Assembly (NCBI RefSeq): GCF_020483305.1 | Contig: NZ_JACWAB010000006.1 | Coordinates: 62,001 to 126,000 of the forward strand | Length of the DNA: 64,000 nt | DNA from: Arthrobacter sp. UM1 | GTDB taxonomy: Bacteria > Actinomycetota > Actinomycetes > Actinomycetales > Micrococcaceae | Direction of reading: 5' to 3' | Shown here: one piece after another, positions 36,001 to 45,500 of the stretch | How the letters are laid out: the number at the start of each line of letters is the position of its first letter | How positions within the stretch are numbered: position 1 is the stretch's first letter | Program-made: the position numbers and the translations under genes | Notes under the pieces: generated by a model | Databases searched by the model: none | Told to the model about the DNA's origin: nothing | The model's input: the letters and a program-made list of their open reading frames with translations, nothing else

Positions 36001-39000
36001 GACCCCGAAGTGTGCATGATGTAGGCAGGTGCGTCCGCCGTCCGTACTGAACGTGTCGCCAACGCCGTGCTAGGCCCAACGAGTAGGGCAAGGCTGTCAT
36101 CCAGCCCCCCTGACCCCTGCAGCTCCCATTCCTCACCGGTCAGTGAAACCGCTTCGTCTGCTCTCCCAGCGCTTGGCTGGTCAGTGACGATGGCTCTGAC
36201 GCCTGAATCCCGAATGATTCCCGCGATCAAATTGGGAGGAGCCGACTCGTGAAGCGGCACCCACGCGCCGCCGACGCGGAGGATGCCGAGCAGCGCAGCC
36301 ACCACTGGGCAGGAACGTCCTGCCAACACAGCCACACGGTCTCCTGCACCGATTCCGTACGCTCGAAGAGCATCCGCGCACTGCCGAGACGCGGTGTCAA
36401 GATCCCGATAGGTCCAGGTCTCATCTCCATGTACCAGAGCAGGCTCGGAACGATGAGAGGCCGCGACGCGCGCAAACCTCTCGTGAACGGCCTCCGCGCT
36501 CTCCGAGTCCCCTCCCTCGCCGAGTGCGGTCAGCTCACGAAGTTTCTGCTGACCAAAAACTGTCCGCCGACGGAAGCCATCATCACTCTGCCCCCACTCA
36601 CGCAGCGTCTCCGTGAGATCGCTCAACAGTTCTTCGGCGACGCAAGACGGGATCAACTCGGGGTCAAAGCCCATAGTCACCCCCAGGCGTTCTCCGCCCC
36701 CGGCCGTCAGCGACAGTGCGAAGGAGGTGTCCTCTTCACCTCTCAGATCCACAACTCTCGGACCGGCCTCGGAACCTTCGGTCACCGGGTAGTTCTCGAA
36801 GACTGCGAGAGTGTTGAACAACTGCTCCCCCGCGCGACAGCCTGCTGCCCGGTTGATCTCATGCAGTGGCACGAACTGATGAGCTTCCGCCTCCATCTGA
36901 CGCATTTGGAGGGTCCGCAGCCATTCTCCCGTCTCCGTGCCCTGGGTGACATTGACCCGTACAGGCACAGTATTGATGAACAGGCCCACCATCTCCTCGC
37001 TCCCCGGTACATCAGGGGTCCGACCAGACATCGTGGTACCAAAGACGACCTCACTACGCCCCGTGTGGGCTGCGAGCACGCGCCCCCATGCGGCCAGAAA
37101 TACGGTGCTCATCGTGACTCGCTCACGACGTGCCCTCTCGATGAGGCTGTCAGTGTGTTCGCGGGATAACGCAGCCTCTGCCCTCGCAGAGCTTCGTCCC
37201 TCAGCGCCAGGCAACAGAGTTCCGGGCAGCGGCGTTGCCCCATCAATGCCTGCGAGGGCCTCGGTCCAATAAGCTATGTCAGAGGCGGTGTCCCTGCACC
37301 TGACCCAATTGGAGTACTCGCCAGTCCCCTCACGGCGCCTCGCACTTCCCGGCTCGCGATACTCGTCCAATACGTCGCCTAGAACCTTGGCAAAACTCCA
37401 GCCGTCAACCAGCAAATGATGGCAACCCCAAAGAATCTGCACTTCGGAGTCACTCAGCCGGACTATCGCCAGCCGGGCCAGAGGCCCCTGGGAGAGATCA
37501 CCAGGGACTGAGCACCTGTTACGTGCCGCCAAGACCGAGGCGATTGCCTCTTCAGCCCCTCGTTCACGTAGGTCAAGCTGCTCCACCGGAAGCTCTAGCT
37601 CCGAGCGGACAACCTGCACCGGCGCGGTGAAGCCCGCCCAATGAAAAGTCGCCCGAAGGGCAGGTGTCTTCTCAAAAACCGTCTTCCACGCCTGCGCCAA
37701 GCGCTCAGGCTCGTCGATTCCCTCAAGACGTGCCTCCATGACGCTCATGTAGACGTCATCTTCTTCATCGTCCCGCCGGGACCCCACGGAGTGGAACAGC
37801 ATCCCTTCCTGCATGGGCGTGAGCGCAGCGACCTCTTCGGCATCCGAGACGAGTTTGAACAGCTCCTCGACTTCAGTTTTTGGCAACCCGGAGCCAGGGA
37901 CACCCGACGGCTCCTTAGCCCAGTGCCCGAGGATACGCACAATTGCAGACATCAGGGGCTCCGACCCAGCTGCCTCTTCGGCATCACCCGCAACAAGTCC
38001 GATGCGCAGACGACCCTCATGGAGTGCCACAGTGACATCCAATCCCATCCCTGTGGGTCGAGTCTCGGGATCTGTATCGGCATGTCCGAGAATGAGGGAT
38101 CCCTTTGACCGATGCGCATCGATCCGCCCCAGATAATTGAAAGAAATACTCGGCTCCGTAGCTTCTGCCAGCACCTTCTCTCTCGCGATGTATCGGAGCG
38201 CGCCGTACCCAAGCCCGTGGCTGGGCACTCCCCCAAGCGTTGTAGCGACCGCCTGCGCCTTCTCCTCAGGACCGCCCCCAGAGAGAGGCTCAAGCACCAC
38301 TGGATAGAGCACAGTGAACCACCCCACTGTTCTCGAGAGGTCTGCTCCCACGGGCCAGCCGAGCTCAGAGTCCAACTCCGTCTCACGGCCGTGCCCCTCC
38401 ATCAGAACAGGCACAGCGGAAACGGAACGGACCTCGCAATAAGCCTCAGCAAAAGCCGCGAGAAGCAACGCTTCCACCCCCGCACCAGACTGAGCGGCAA
38501 TGTCGAAGAGCCTGCGAGACTCCGCAACGCCCAGATCGTGCTCAGCTGCGCAGGGCGACACTTGCTCGACCGGCCTCCGAGAATCCTCGACTTGGGAGGA
38601 GATCTGCCTCCAATACGAGGCCTCTCCGTCGAAGCCCCCTCTACGAGTCACGTCTTCCAGCGTCTCGGCCCAGGCCGCCGCACTCGTAGTTCGTGCATCG
38701 AACTCGGGTATTTCACCACGCGTGGCGGCGAAATAGGCTCTTTCGAGATCTTCCAACAGGATCTGCCACGAAACTGCGTCGACGACCCAATGATGGGCGG
38801 CGATAGCAAGCAAGCCTGGGAAACTGCCGAAACGGACCAGCTCAGCGCTGAAGAGAGGGCCTCTTTCGAGGGAAAACGGCCCCCGGCTCCTGGACACTGC
38901 GTCCCTTTCAACTGATTTCGCGTCCGAACCGCGGAGTTCGCCCGCCTCGACAACCGTCAGCAACCTTCCGCCCATTTGATTTCCGAAAGGCTGGATCTCA

Positions 39001-42000
39001 GGAACGGGTTCTCCGTCTCTCCCATGGCCCACCACGGTCCTCAGCGCCTCGTGACGCTCGAGAAGACAGTCCAGAGCCTGTCCCAGGGCTACAGGATCGG
39101 TATCGGAGCGTACCCGCAGGGCTAGACTCTGGTGCGCCGTCTCCGGCATTCCCCCGCCCCCTTGCAGAAGATCATGCTGAACAGGCAAAAGGGGCGGATG
39201 GCATCCAGTCGAGTCCGCGCTGCCAAAAATCGGTTCCTCTGCCGCGAAACCGCTCATCGAGGCTAGAGCCGCAATCGTCTGGAACCTGAATACGTCACGG
39301 GAAGAGATGTGAATTCCATGTCGCCGGGCGCGTGTGACCACCTGAAGACTCAGGATGGAGTCCCCCCCGTAGTCGAAGAAGTTGTCCTCGACACTGATCT
39401 CCGATTCGGGCCGGCCGAGCACGTCTGCCCATACCGCCCGCAAAGCCTTCTCTGCAGGGGTCTTCGGCTGTGCTGATCGCATGGGCGACCTTTCCGGTCT
39501 CCCGGCAAGCAAAGTCTTTCGATCGGCCTTTCCGCTGGGCAGACGCGGGACAGCGCCCTCTACCGGCCACACGTCTGCAGGGACCGCGTGAGCAGGGAGA
39601 ATCAGACGCAGGCGCCTCAGGATCTCTTCAGGAGACGGGCCGTCCGGGCTGAGACGCACGAACCCAATGAGCCGGGCTCTCCCTTCATCGGAGGCGTCAA
39701 GCGCTGCCACTGCCTCGACGACACCGTCCACCTCAGAAAGAGCATGTTCGACATTCCCCAACTCCACTCGGAACCCGCGGACCTTTACCTGGTCGTCTGA
39801 ACGGCCCAGAAACTCAATCGTCCCGTCCTCCCTGCGACGAGCAATGTCTCCAGTCCGGTACAGTCGTGCTCCGGCCTCCTCCGAAAATGGATCCGGTACG
39901 AAGGACCGCTCAGTCCTCTCTTTGTCTCCCACATAGCCTCGCGCCACTTGACGGCCACCGAGACAGAGCTCACCCGCCACACCTTGCGGTACCGGCTTGA
40001 GGTCGTGCCCCAGGACCTGAGCCTGAACCCCTGGAAGGGGGAAACCGAGAGGAAGATAGCCCCGCTCTCCCTTCAGCGAGTCTTCCGTGACATCCCACGC
40101 GAGAGAATCGACTGCAGCCTCGGTCACACCATAGGCGTTCACCACCTTGCAATCAGAGGGAAGCACCTTAAGCAGGAGCTCCGCCTCATCTGCCCGCCAT
40201 CCTTCCGAGCCGACAGCCATCACCCGAAGACTTTCGGCATGCAGGCTCTCTTCATGGAGTTCTTCGGACAACACCCTTGCTATTCCTGGGACCGTTGCGA
40301 GGAAAGTGGGCTGCTGCTCGAGCACGAGACGTCGGAGGCGAGCCGGATCTTCGAGATCCTCTGCCTCCGCCACGACAAGCGACCCCCCGAACGAGACTCC
40401 GATCATGATGTCCCCGAAATAGAGATCCACGCTCGGCGAGGACACACTCAGCACCCGAGGCGGCTTCTCCGAGAAGCCGTAGCGCAGGTTCCAGGCCGCA
40501 AGCGTAGCGAAAGCCTGACTGTGCTCTACGACGACGCCCTTCGGTTCACCTGTACTTCCAGACGTGAAGAGAATGTAAGCAGGCGAGCTCGGGTCGACAG
40601 CTTCCGGGCTCTCCCAGCGAACGGACGAGGAACGTACATCATCCACTGTGACCCTAAGTCGCGCTCCTGAAACGCGATCGACGTGACGGCGTCGGCCTTC
40701 AGGCTCATCCGGAAGAAGGGGCACTGCAACACCCCCAGCGGCCCAGACACCCAGGACTGCTGCCACGGTCTCGGGGGTGCGCACCGCGTCGACGACGACG
40801 CTCTCCCCTACCGCAAGTCCACGGTCTCGAAGAAAACCCGCCACCGCCCGGGCCCGCTCTGCGAGATGGGCGCGGGACCACGTCTGATTCGCGCCAGACA
40901 AAACCTCGGCGTCAGGCTCCTGCTCTGCCAGGCGGAAAAAAGCTTCATGCAGTCCCTCGACGCATGCTGAGACCTTCACACCGTCAGTCCCGGCCGAAAC
41001 CGCGGCGGCAGCCTCATCTTCGCTGAGCAAAGAAATCGATCTGATCGCAACCGAAGGATCGGCCGACGCGGCCTCAATCACCCGTTCTAGCTGCTGGGCC
41101 ATGCGCTCTGCGTCAGAGGCGTCATACAAGTCTGCACTGTACTCCACGGAGATCGACAGCCCCCGGGACGTCTGAGCGATGTCGAACACGAGATCAAGAT
41201 CCGTGGCCGTCGACGGAAGCGCAACGCGCTGTACAGCAAACCCCGCAAAATCTTCCCCGCCAGCGCCCAAGTCCGCATTCACCATCACCTGGGCTAGGGG
41301 CGGAACTGCAGGATCCCGAACCGGGTTAACACCCTCTACAACGTTCTGGAACGGTGCGTCTTCGTGGCGGAATGCTTCAAGGACATCCTGTGTGACGACT
41401 TCGAGCGCATCAATGAAAGACTCCACTTGAGGCAAGGGCGAACGCAGGGCTACTGTGTTTGCAAAGAAGCCGACTGATCGCTCCAGTTCAGGCTGTCTTC
41501 GTCCAGATGCGACCGTGGCAACTGCAAAATCTTCCTGTCCACTCAGTTTGGAGAACAGGACGAACCCAGCTGTCAGGACGCCCATGAACAGCGTCGCTCG
41601 ACGCTCTCGGCACATGCTGGCAAATACCTCAGCTGTCGCGGGGGAAATTTCACGTCGAATGGACCCCGCGCGAGTTGTGCGCTCTGCAGGACGAGACCTC
41701 CGCACGGGCAAGTCCAGTACCGGGACACCCTGCAAGTGATCCGTCCACCATGCGATGTCTGACTCCCTCTCCCCAGCCACGCCTTTCGATGCCTGCCACA
41801 CCGCGTGGTCGACTGCATCGACGGACGGAGCACTCGGTTCCTTCCCCAGGTACAGGGCGGAGAGGTCCTCTTGAAGGACCTTTGCGGACCACCCGTCAGA
41901 GATGATGTGGTGCATTCCCAAGACGACAAGAGAATCCTCGTCCCCAAGACAGTGCACAGATGGGCGAAAAAGCGGCCCAGTCTCGAGATCGTATATGTGT

Positions 42001-42554
42001 TCGAGCTCTTCTCTCCCAATGCGGTAGACCGCTTCTTCCGGTCGCTCCCCCTCTGCCTCCGGATAATGCCACTCGACGTGGATGTCCTCGACCTTTCCGG
42101 GCAGCTGAACACACGAATATTCTGAGTGCTCTAAGTCCGGCTCTTCTCTTGAGAAAGTAGTAGTCAGGACCGGATGGAGGCGGACCAGATCTCGAACGGC
42201 ACGCTCGAATCGCTCAGGGTCGAGTATTCCTCGGATTCTCAGCAGCAGCGGCGCGTTGTACTGCCGGTCTTCCGGATTGCTCTGGTGCGCAAACCATAGG
42301 CGCTCCTGAGTTGGAGCCGCAGGAATCGGCGATGGCCTCTCGCTCTCGGGAACGGGTACCAGTCGGGTTGCCGTACCCGCCGATTCCTCGTCCTCGCCTA
42401 GTCTAAGGTCTACCGCCCCACCTGCCGACCGCTCAAGAAACTTCTCTCGCAAATGAGCCGGGAGAGCTGCAATACGTTGTTCGAGTGAATTCTCCACGAT
42501 CCCAGTCCGTTCGTTGTGATGCAAATTTCCTGCAGATTTTTCTCTTCTATTCAT
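30060..42554 (-). CDS. NRPS B, three modules: C-A-T-E, C-A-T, C-A-T-E
   Basis: 4164 residues, modules 4-6. Module 4: C with HHIISDG near 216, A with FTSGSTG near 665, T with GGDS near 1062, E with HHWVVD near 1255. Module 5: C with HHLLVDG near 1714, A with HTSGSTG near 2183, T with GGNS near 2582. Module 6: C with HHIVTDG near 2780, A with YTSGSTG near 3255, T with GGDS near 3664, E with HHLVID near 3857; the protein ends after E, with no thioesterase. Specificity residues as I align them: A4 DLGAAGAVDK, A5 DALFWGGTFK (valine-like), A6 DLGVAGAVDK; A4 and A6 look like the same cationic substrate. The N-terminus starts with a docking-type helix (EQRIAALPAHLREKFLER). Overlaps NRPS A by 8 bases. 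Confidence 0.95.
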   Translation of the reverse strand: MNRREKSAGNLHHNERTGIVENSLEQRIAALPAHLREKFLERSAGGAVDLRLGEDEESAGTATRLVPVPESERPSPIPAAPTQERLWFAHQSNPEDRQYNAPLLLRIRGILDPERFERAVRDLVRLHPVLTTTFSREEPDLEHSEYSCVQLPGKVEDIHVEWHYPEAEGERPEEAVYRIGREELEHIYDLETGPLFRPSVHCLGDEDSLVVLGMHHIISDGWSAKVLQEDLSALYLGKEPSAPSVDAVDHAVWQASKGVAGERESDIAWWTDHLQGVPVLDLPVRRSRPAERTTRAGSIRREISPATAEVFASMCRERRATLFMGVLTAGFVLFSKLSGQEDFAVATVASGRRQPELERSVGFFANTVALRSPLPQVESFIDALEVVTQDVLEAFRHEDAPFQNVVEGVNPVRDPAVPPLAQVMVNADLGAGGEDFAGFAVQRVALPSTATDLDLVFDIAQTSRGLSISVEYSADLYDASDAERMAQQLERVIEAASADPSVAIRSISLLSEDEAAAAVSAGTDGVKVSACVEGLHEAFFRLAEQEPDAEVLSGANQTWSRAHLAERARAVAGFLRDRGLAVGESVVVDAVRTPETVAAVLGVWAAGGVAVPLLPDEPEGRRRHVDRVSGARLRVTVDDVRSSSVRWESPEAVDPSSPAYILFTSGSTGEPKGVVVEHSQAFATLAAWNLRYGFSEKPPRVLSVSSPSVDLYFGDIMIGVSFGGSLVVAEAEDLEDPARLRRLVLEQQPTFLATVPGIARVLSEELHEESLHAESLRVMAVGSEGWRADEAELLLKVLPSDCKVVNAYGVTEAAVDSLAWDVTEDSLKGERGYLPLGFPLPGVQAQVLGHDLKPVPQGVAGELCLGGRQVARGYVGDKERTERSFVPDPFSEEAGARLYRTGDIARRREDGTIEFLGRSDDQVKVRGFRVELGNVEHALSEVDGVVEAVAALDASDEGRARLIGFVRLSPDGPSPEEILRRLRLILPAHAVPADVWPVEGAVPRLPSGKADRKTLLAGRPERSPMRSAQPKTPAEKALRAVWADVLGRPESEISVEDNFFDYGGDSILSLQVVTRARRHGIHISSRDVFRFQTIAALASMSGFAAEEPIFGSADSTGCHPPLLPVQHDLLQGGGGMPETAHQSLALRVRSDTDPVALGQALDCLLERHEALRTVVGHGRDGEPVPEIQPFGNQMGGRLLTVVEAGELRGSDAKSVERDAVSRSRGPFSLERGPLFSAELVRFGSFPGLLAIAAHHWVVDAVSWQILLEDLERAYFAATRGEIPEFDARTTSAAAWAETLEDVTRRGGFDGEASYWRQISSQVEDSRRPVEQVSPCAAEHDLGVAESRRLFDIAAQSGAGVEALLLAAFAEAYCEVRSVSAVPVLMEGHGRETELDSELGWPVGADLSRTVGWFTVLYPVVLEPLSGGGPEEKAQAVATTLGGVPSHGLGYGALRYIAREKVLAEATEPSISFNYLGRIDAHRSKGSLILGHADTDPETRPTGMGLDVTVALHEGRLRIGLVAGDAEEAAGSEPLMSAIVRILGHWAKEPSGVPGSGLPKTEVEELFKLVSDAEEVAALTPMQEGMLFHSVGSRRDDEEDDVYMSVMEARLEGIDEPERLAQAWKTVFEKTPALRATFHWAGFTAPVQVVRSELELPVEQLDLRERGAEEAIASVLAARNRCSVPGDLSQGPLARLAIVRLSDSEVQILWGCHHLLVDGWSFAKVLGDVLDEYREPGSARRREGTGEYSNWVRCRDTASDIAYWTEALAGIDGATPLPGTLLPGAEGRSSARAEAALSREHTDSLIERARRERVTMSTVFLAAWGRVLAAHTGRSEVVFGTTMSGRTPDVPGSEEMVGLFINTVPVRVNVTQGTETGEWLRTLQMRQMEAEAHQFVPLHEINRAAGCRAGEQLFNTLAVFENYPVTEGSEAGPRVVDLRGEEDTSFALSLTAGGGERLGVTMGFDPELIPSCVAEELLSDLTETLREWGQSDDGFRRRTVFGQQKLRELTALGEGGDSESAEAVHERFARVAASHRSEPALVHGDETWTYRDLDTASRQCADALRAYGIGAGDRVAVLAGRSCPVVAALLGILRVGGAWVPLHESAPPNLIAGIIRDSGVRAIVTDQPSAGRADEAVSLTGEEWELQGSGGLDDSLALLVGPSTALATRSVRTADAPAYIMHTSGSTGRPKGVAVSHRALSSFVADPLFATPQAKRTLVHSPLAFDASNLELWVPILTGGCAVLLEGEMTPTALRHAVQHQGVRLTFMTTSLLRALVADAVDAFTGLEELWTGGEAAQSTVLRQLRAAVPELTLVNGYGPTETTTFAASRRFLPGEAVPDAVPIGSPMSATQVYVLDSVLQPVSAGVVGDLYVGGPQLALGYVGQPDQTAERFIASPFRTGERLYRTGDRAAWNSDGEIAYHGRVDDQIKLRGFRIEPGEIEKALESLDGVQAAVVRVRGRSGKDAGGDGRQLVAFVRPETKGEESSSRNLRERAEAILPAYEVPDEVVMVESWPLTPNGKLDFSALEALAADDDKTSYAEMREVTGRLPSGKWEEIAARAWTDVLGMSEGELEANADFFSQGGNSIDALRFVTEVERRTGHRFSPRQVFDSPSAASFARLLDAAAKKADLASGKSVDCGTAVSDSVASEPELTAAQRRLWFHQQLSPKSAEYNTVLTLRRADGFEFGAVSAALASVVDRHPALRTLVEESSGRPVLRQLPAGSWAPKIEERSLQTVSLATATGEAQAEPFDLGAGPPLRCLLLRAPAGGTDHLVLVVHHIVTDGWSMGIIARDFSRAYAAQTEMHAWAPESSESAERPCALLAQAASEAAHEEARAYWEARLEGMTPLRLPVDRPRPELRSSLGREVRFQIPAETAEGLRRVASDVNSGLFPSLVAVTTLMLARFCGQQDVTVGTVLANREGAGAQNRVGFFVDTAVLRLDCNEDVDFRTLVRKAREAFLDVVEHRISFDELVDLMDVDRDPSRNPLVDVMVTLENTPRALLDAGIEVAPVDLEGAEVSDDLAFDFTDAGSAGISCRIGYSTALFDKSTVEKMARHIRLVADQVSQAPENELGTLPLLGADEEHLAVSRVPKAFEPESLDETLLMRLHRWAEESPASAAVTDDDGSWTFSDLVAESEAVAAALSSRGVGRGDIVGIWIRRSKYSVASMLGVMRAGAGFLPLGDGIPDSELAFMVSDAGALLVIVDDETEGRAKVALPETTEVVRLGGAVSGTGLVASSCPGPASDDVAYIMYTSGSTGRPKGVVVSHRSLAHLARLWDQYYGLEGTSPTALCVSGFTVDLFIGDLIWSTLMGGRMVVCSREDALDASRLVDALERSGADLLVTVPSLATLIGQELAWRRQRLDSLRILAVGSEGWKSADCRSLLAWIGPETRVVNAYGATENTVDATLCDIRAEGESAYGAGGLVSIGRPAPGTPVYIVDERGRIVPDGVPGTMLIGGQGVARAYANRAEESRLAFQPDRWTDADASRRKSEGRGTPMVYATADVVRRSGDGLLHFLGRADDMVKVRGHRIELGQVEAGLRAVPGVVASAALVRSDPARGQMLCGYVVVERDSALTGAQVKKEAARQLPAQAVPAVVTVLDALPLNRSGKVDRRLLPEIRIEPAEGESAPLGPREEVVVGLFSNVLGVPHSHIDAHSGFFDLGGDSILAIQLVFKAREAGYALTAKDIFVHQTVAGIAEALRASASTDSGEAYGDGMGEIPWTPMQRSLVESARPNLAQYRQSVLLELDAGAKPSEVLGVIEEIQRKHPILGVEVYEDSGLLRQRIPEVPVPVRWVTADLSEFEGDPDDLQSPLICQAEQLARGLDRESAFGDGPLAALWIFTRNRPLLYLSVHHLVIDTVSWTVLLEELSGGPDGPPRTGDVLPASFGVWAQFLNEAAESGEFEHEREYWAGSRRPVPLPGRAALPSDAAGEVTVTGAVSAERTRMLTAGSIRRLRMRVNDAVLSCFAWALHTWSGADTFDIDIESHGREDLMAGADLSRSMGWFTVIYPVTFRCDDDHDTWLQRLRTARRALRAVPAGGVGFGVLARNSAVADVAIVDPTASTVLFNFHGQRTSKGDVGKSEGGRVVRILQGIGEPMHPVHGPSHSLELIAAVEDGALCWELRGDASAVSRGALQDLSDQLAAAISGAAAALTAEAEDRGNS

Positions 42555-45500
42555 CGCTCGCCGCCTCGAGCTGCTGAAGGATAAGATCGAGAACCGTATC
42601 TGCCAGCTTCGCTACAGTCGGATTTTGAAACACATCCCTCGGCGCAATCTCTACACCAAAGGCTTGAGTCAGTCTCGGCAACAGCCTGAGAGTGGACAGC
42701 GAGTCCGCGCCAAGAGCGAAAACGTCGTCATCAACTCCCATATCTGAAATCCCAAGAACGTCCTTCCAGGCCGTCAAAACTGCTTCCTCCGTCGGGTTAG
42801 AAGGAGATCTAAAGGCCGAGGCCACGCGGTGACGCCTTTCAACAGGAGGAAGAGCAGACCGGTCAACTTTTCGGTTGCTGTTTAGGGGGAACTCCCCAAG
42901 CATGACGAACGCTGCTGGAACCAAATACTCCGGCAGTGACTCCGCAAGCTGCTCCCGCAACTCGCCTGGAGTAGGCGCAGGCGCCCCTGGAGCCGCAATA
43001 CAGTAGGCCGCGAGTTCGCGAACTCCTCCTGTCTCAGACGGGACGACTAGAGCGTCCTCGATTCCAGAAAGTGCCCGAAGGGCACTTTCCACCTCCCCCA
43101 TCTCCACTCGAAATCCGCGGACTTTAACTTGCTGATCGACCCGCCCCACGAATTCGAGGTCGCCGTCAGGAAGCCAACGGACAAGATCCCCAGTGCGATA
43201 CATCCGGGACCCTGGTGGACCGTAGGGGTCGGCGACAAACCGCTCTGCGGTCTGCGCCGGCGCACCTGCATAACCGAGAGCTACTCCCGCTCCTGCGATG
43301 TACAATTCGCCCGTGCCACCCCGGGGGAGCAGTGCCAGATCAGCCCCCAAGACACGGCAGCGGACGCCCGAAACCGGCCGCCCGATAGGCACGCCTTTTC
43401 CGGAGGGCCAGGCTCCGATCCTCTTCGTGGTTGCAAGAATGGTCGCCTCGCTGGGGCCGTACAGGTTCACGAGGTCCCATGTGCGAGGTCGGGAGGCAAT
43501 CTCACCGGTAAGCGCTTCACCGCCAGAACCGACTGCCTTCAGACTCGGGAATTCTCCAGAGAGCTCTGCAGCCAGTGAGGTGGGTAGAGAGACGAAGTCG
43601 ATTTGGAACCTGCGCAGCTGCTCATGCAGCGACGAGGAACCTGCGAGAGCATTGTTCCCTGCGAGAACGAGAGTCCCCCCTGCGCCCAACACTCCGAACA
43701 GGTCCTGAAGTCCTCCGTCAAAGGCGAGAGAACAAACGAGCAGCACCCGCGTGCCCGAGCCGACCCCGTAGAGTCGCGCCGCAGCGCTCGTCGTCACACG
43801 GGCCCCGGAATGAGAGACAACGACGCCCTTCGGCTTGCCCGTGGTGCCAGACGTGAAAACCATGTAGGCCGGAGCGCTCGGGGAGTTTCTCTCAGGAAGA
43901 GTCTCCTCGTGAGCTGGAGCCCGACTAAGATCGGAGACGGTTTCGACGCCGTCCAAGACTGGGTCGGAGTGAGCTGCGCCGGCTTCAGCGTCGACAAGAA
44001 CCCATTGTGCGCCCACTGTTTCAGCCATGGAGCGAACCCGCGCAATGGGGGTTCCCACCTCCAATGGAATAACCACCCCTCCTGCACGCAGAACGGCGAA
44101 CAAGGCGACAACCGCTTCCGCGCCCCGCGGCATGAGGATCAAAGCTCGGTCACCAGGAGAGAATCGCCGAGCGATCAGCCCGCGTGCACACTGCAGGACC
44201 TTTTCCCACAGGGCCTTGTAACTCCAACTCTGCCCGTCAGTGTCAACTAGGGCCACAGCCTCTGGATTCTCTTCTGCGTTTCGGGCAAGCGGCTCCCAGA
44301 GAAGCTCAAATCGATCAGTGGACTCGCCCCCGTCGCCGAGAGCCACAAGTTCGGCCTGCTCAGAACCGGTCGTCAAACGAATTGATCCCAACGTCTTTGC
44401 CCTGGTTAATCCCAGTAAAGCAATACGCAGAAGCCGCGCCAAGGACCGGACTCCGCATTCCGAAATCCGCCGGTCGTCGAAAGTCAGAAGCAGTGAGAAC
44501 TCGTCGCCAGGGTACGCAACAATATTGAGGGGGAAGTTGGTTCCGCTGTAACCTTGCATTCCGCTTATGCTCAACCCATACGGAGCGTACTCCGCTGCAA
44601 TAGAGGGATAATTCTCATAGACAATGACGGAGCTAAACAGTGACTCACCAGGCTTCAATCCGACCAGGCTCCGCAATGCCGACTGGCTTACATTCTCTAC
44701 CGCACGCAAGGCGCTGGCTTCTTCTTGTAGGTGACGCAGGAATGCACCGGGGCTCCTGCCCCTCTCATAGTCGACACGGACGGGAAGCGTGTTGATGAAC
44801 ATCCCTAGAATGTCCTCCGCCCCAGCCACTTCGGACGGGCGTCCGGCAACGGTCGCGCCGAAGGTCACCGTATCCTCTTGGGTCAGGCGTGAGAGCACTA
44901 GACCCCACGCGCCCTGCAGGACCGTATTAACGGTCACACGCTCACGGCGCGCAAATCTCTCTAGGAGCTCCGTTTCCGATGTGGTGAGATTGAATCTAAT
45001 CGATGAGTCTGCCACGACCTCTCCGTCGTCCGCGCCTGGACGGGAGAAGGGCAGTGGAGTCGACCCTTCAATGCCTTCCAGATAGCGTTTCCAGTCGCCC
45101 AACAGGCCGTCCTGCGACTGAGAGCGCACCCAGTCCACATAGGACCGAAACGACGGTCGAGGTCGGGCCGCTCTCTCCCGGTCCCCCGCGAAGCGAAGTA
45201 GGACCTCTGCAATAAGCTGAGCACCGCTCCAGCCATCCAAAAGTGCATGAGGAAAGGTCCAGATGACTCGAGCTGTGCTCGCGCCGGTTTGCGCGACCAT
45301 AACTCTCATCACTGGCAATCTATCCAGGCGAAGGCCCCTGGCAGCGTCTTGGCGAACATATTCAGCCGTTTTCTCGCGAATATCGGACTCGCTGAAGTCC
45401 CGCCAGTCGCAAACCGAAACGGTTACACCCTCTGAGTCCTCATGAACGCGCTGAACCCCGCCGTCTGCTCCGTCGAGGTGAAGGGTCGTCCGCATGACCG

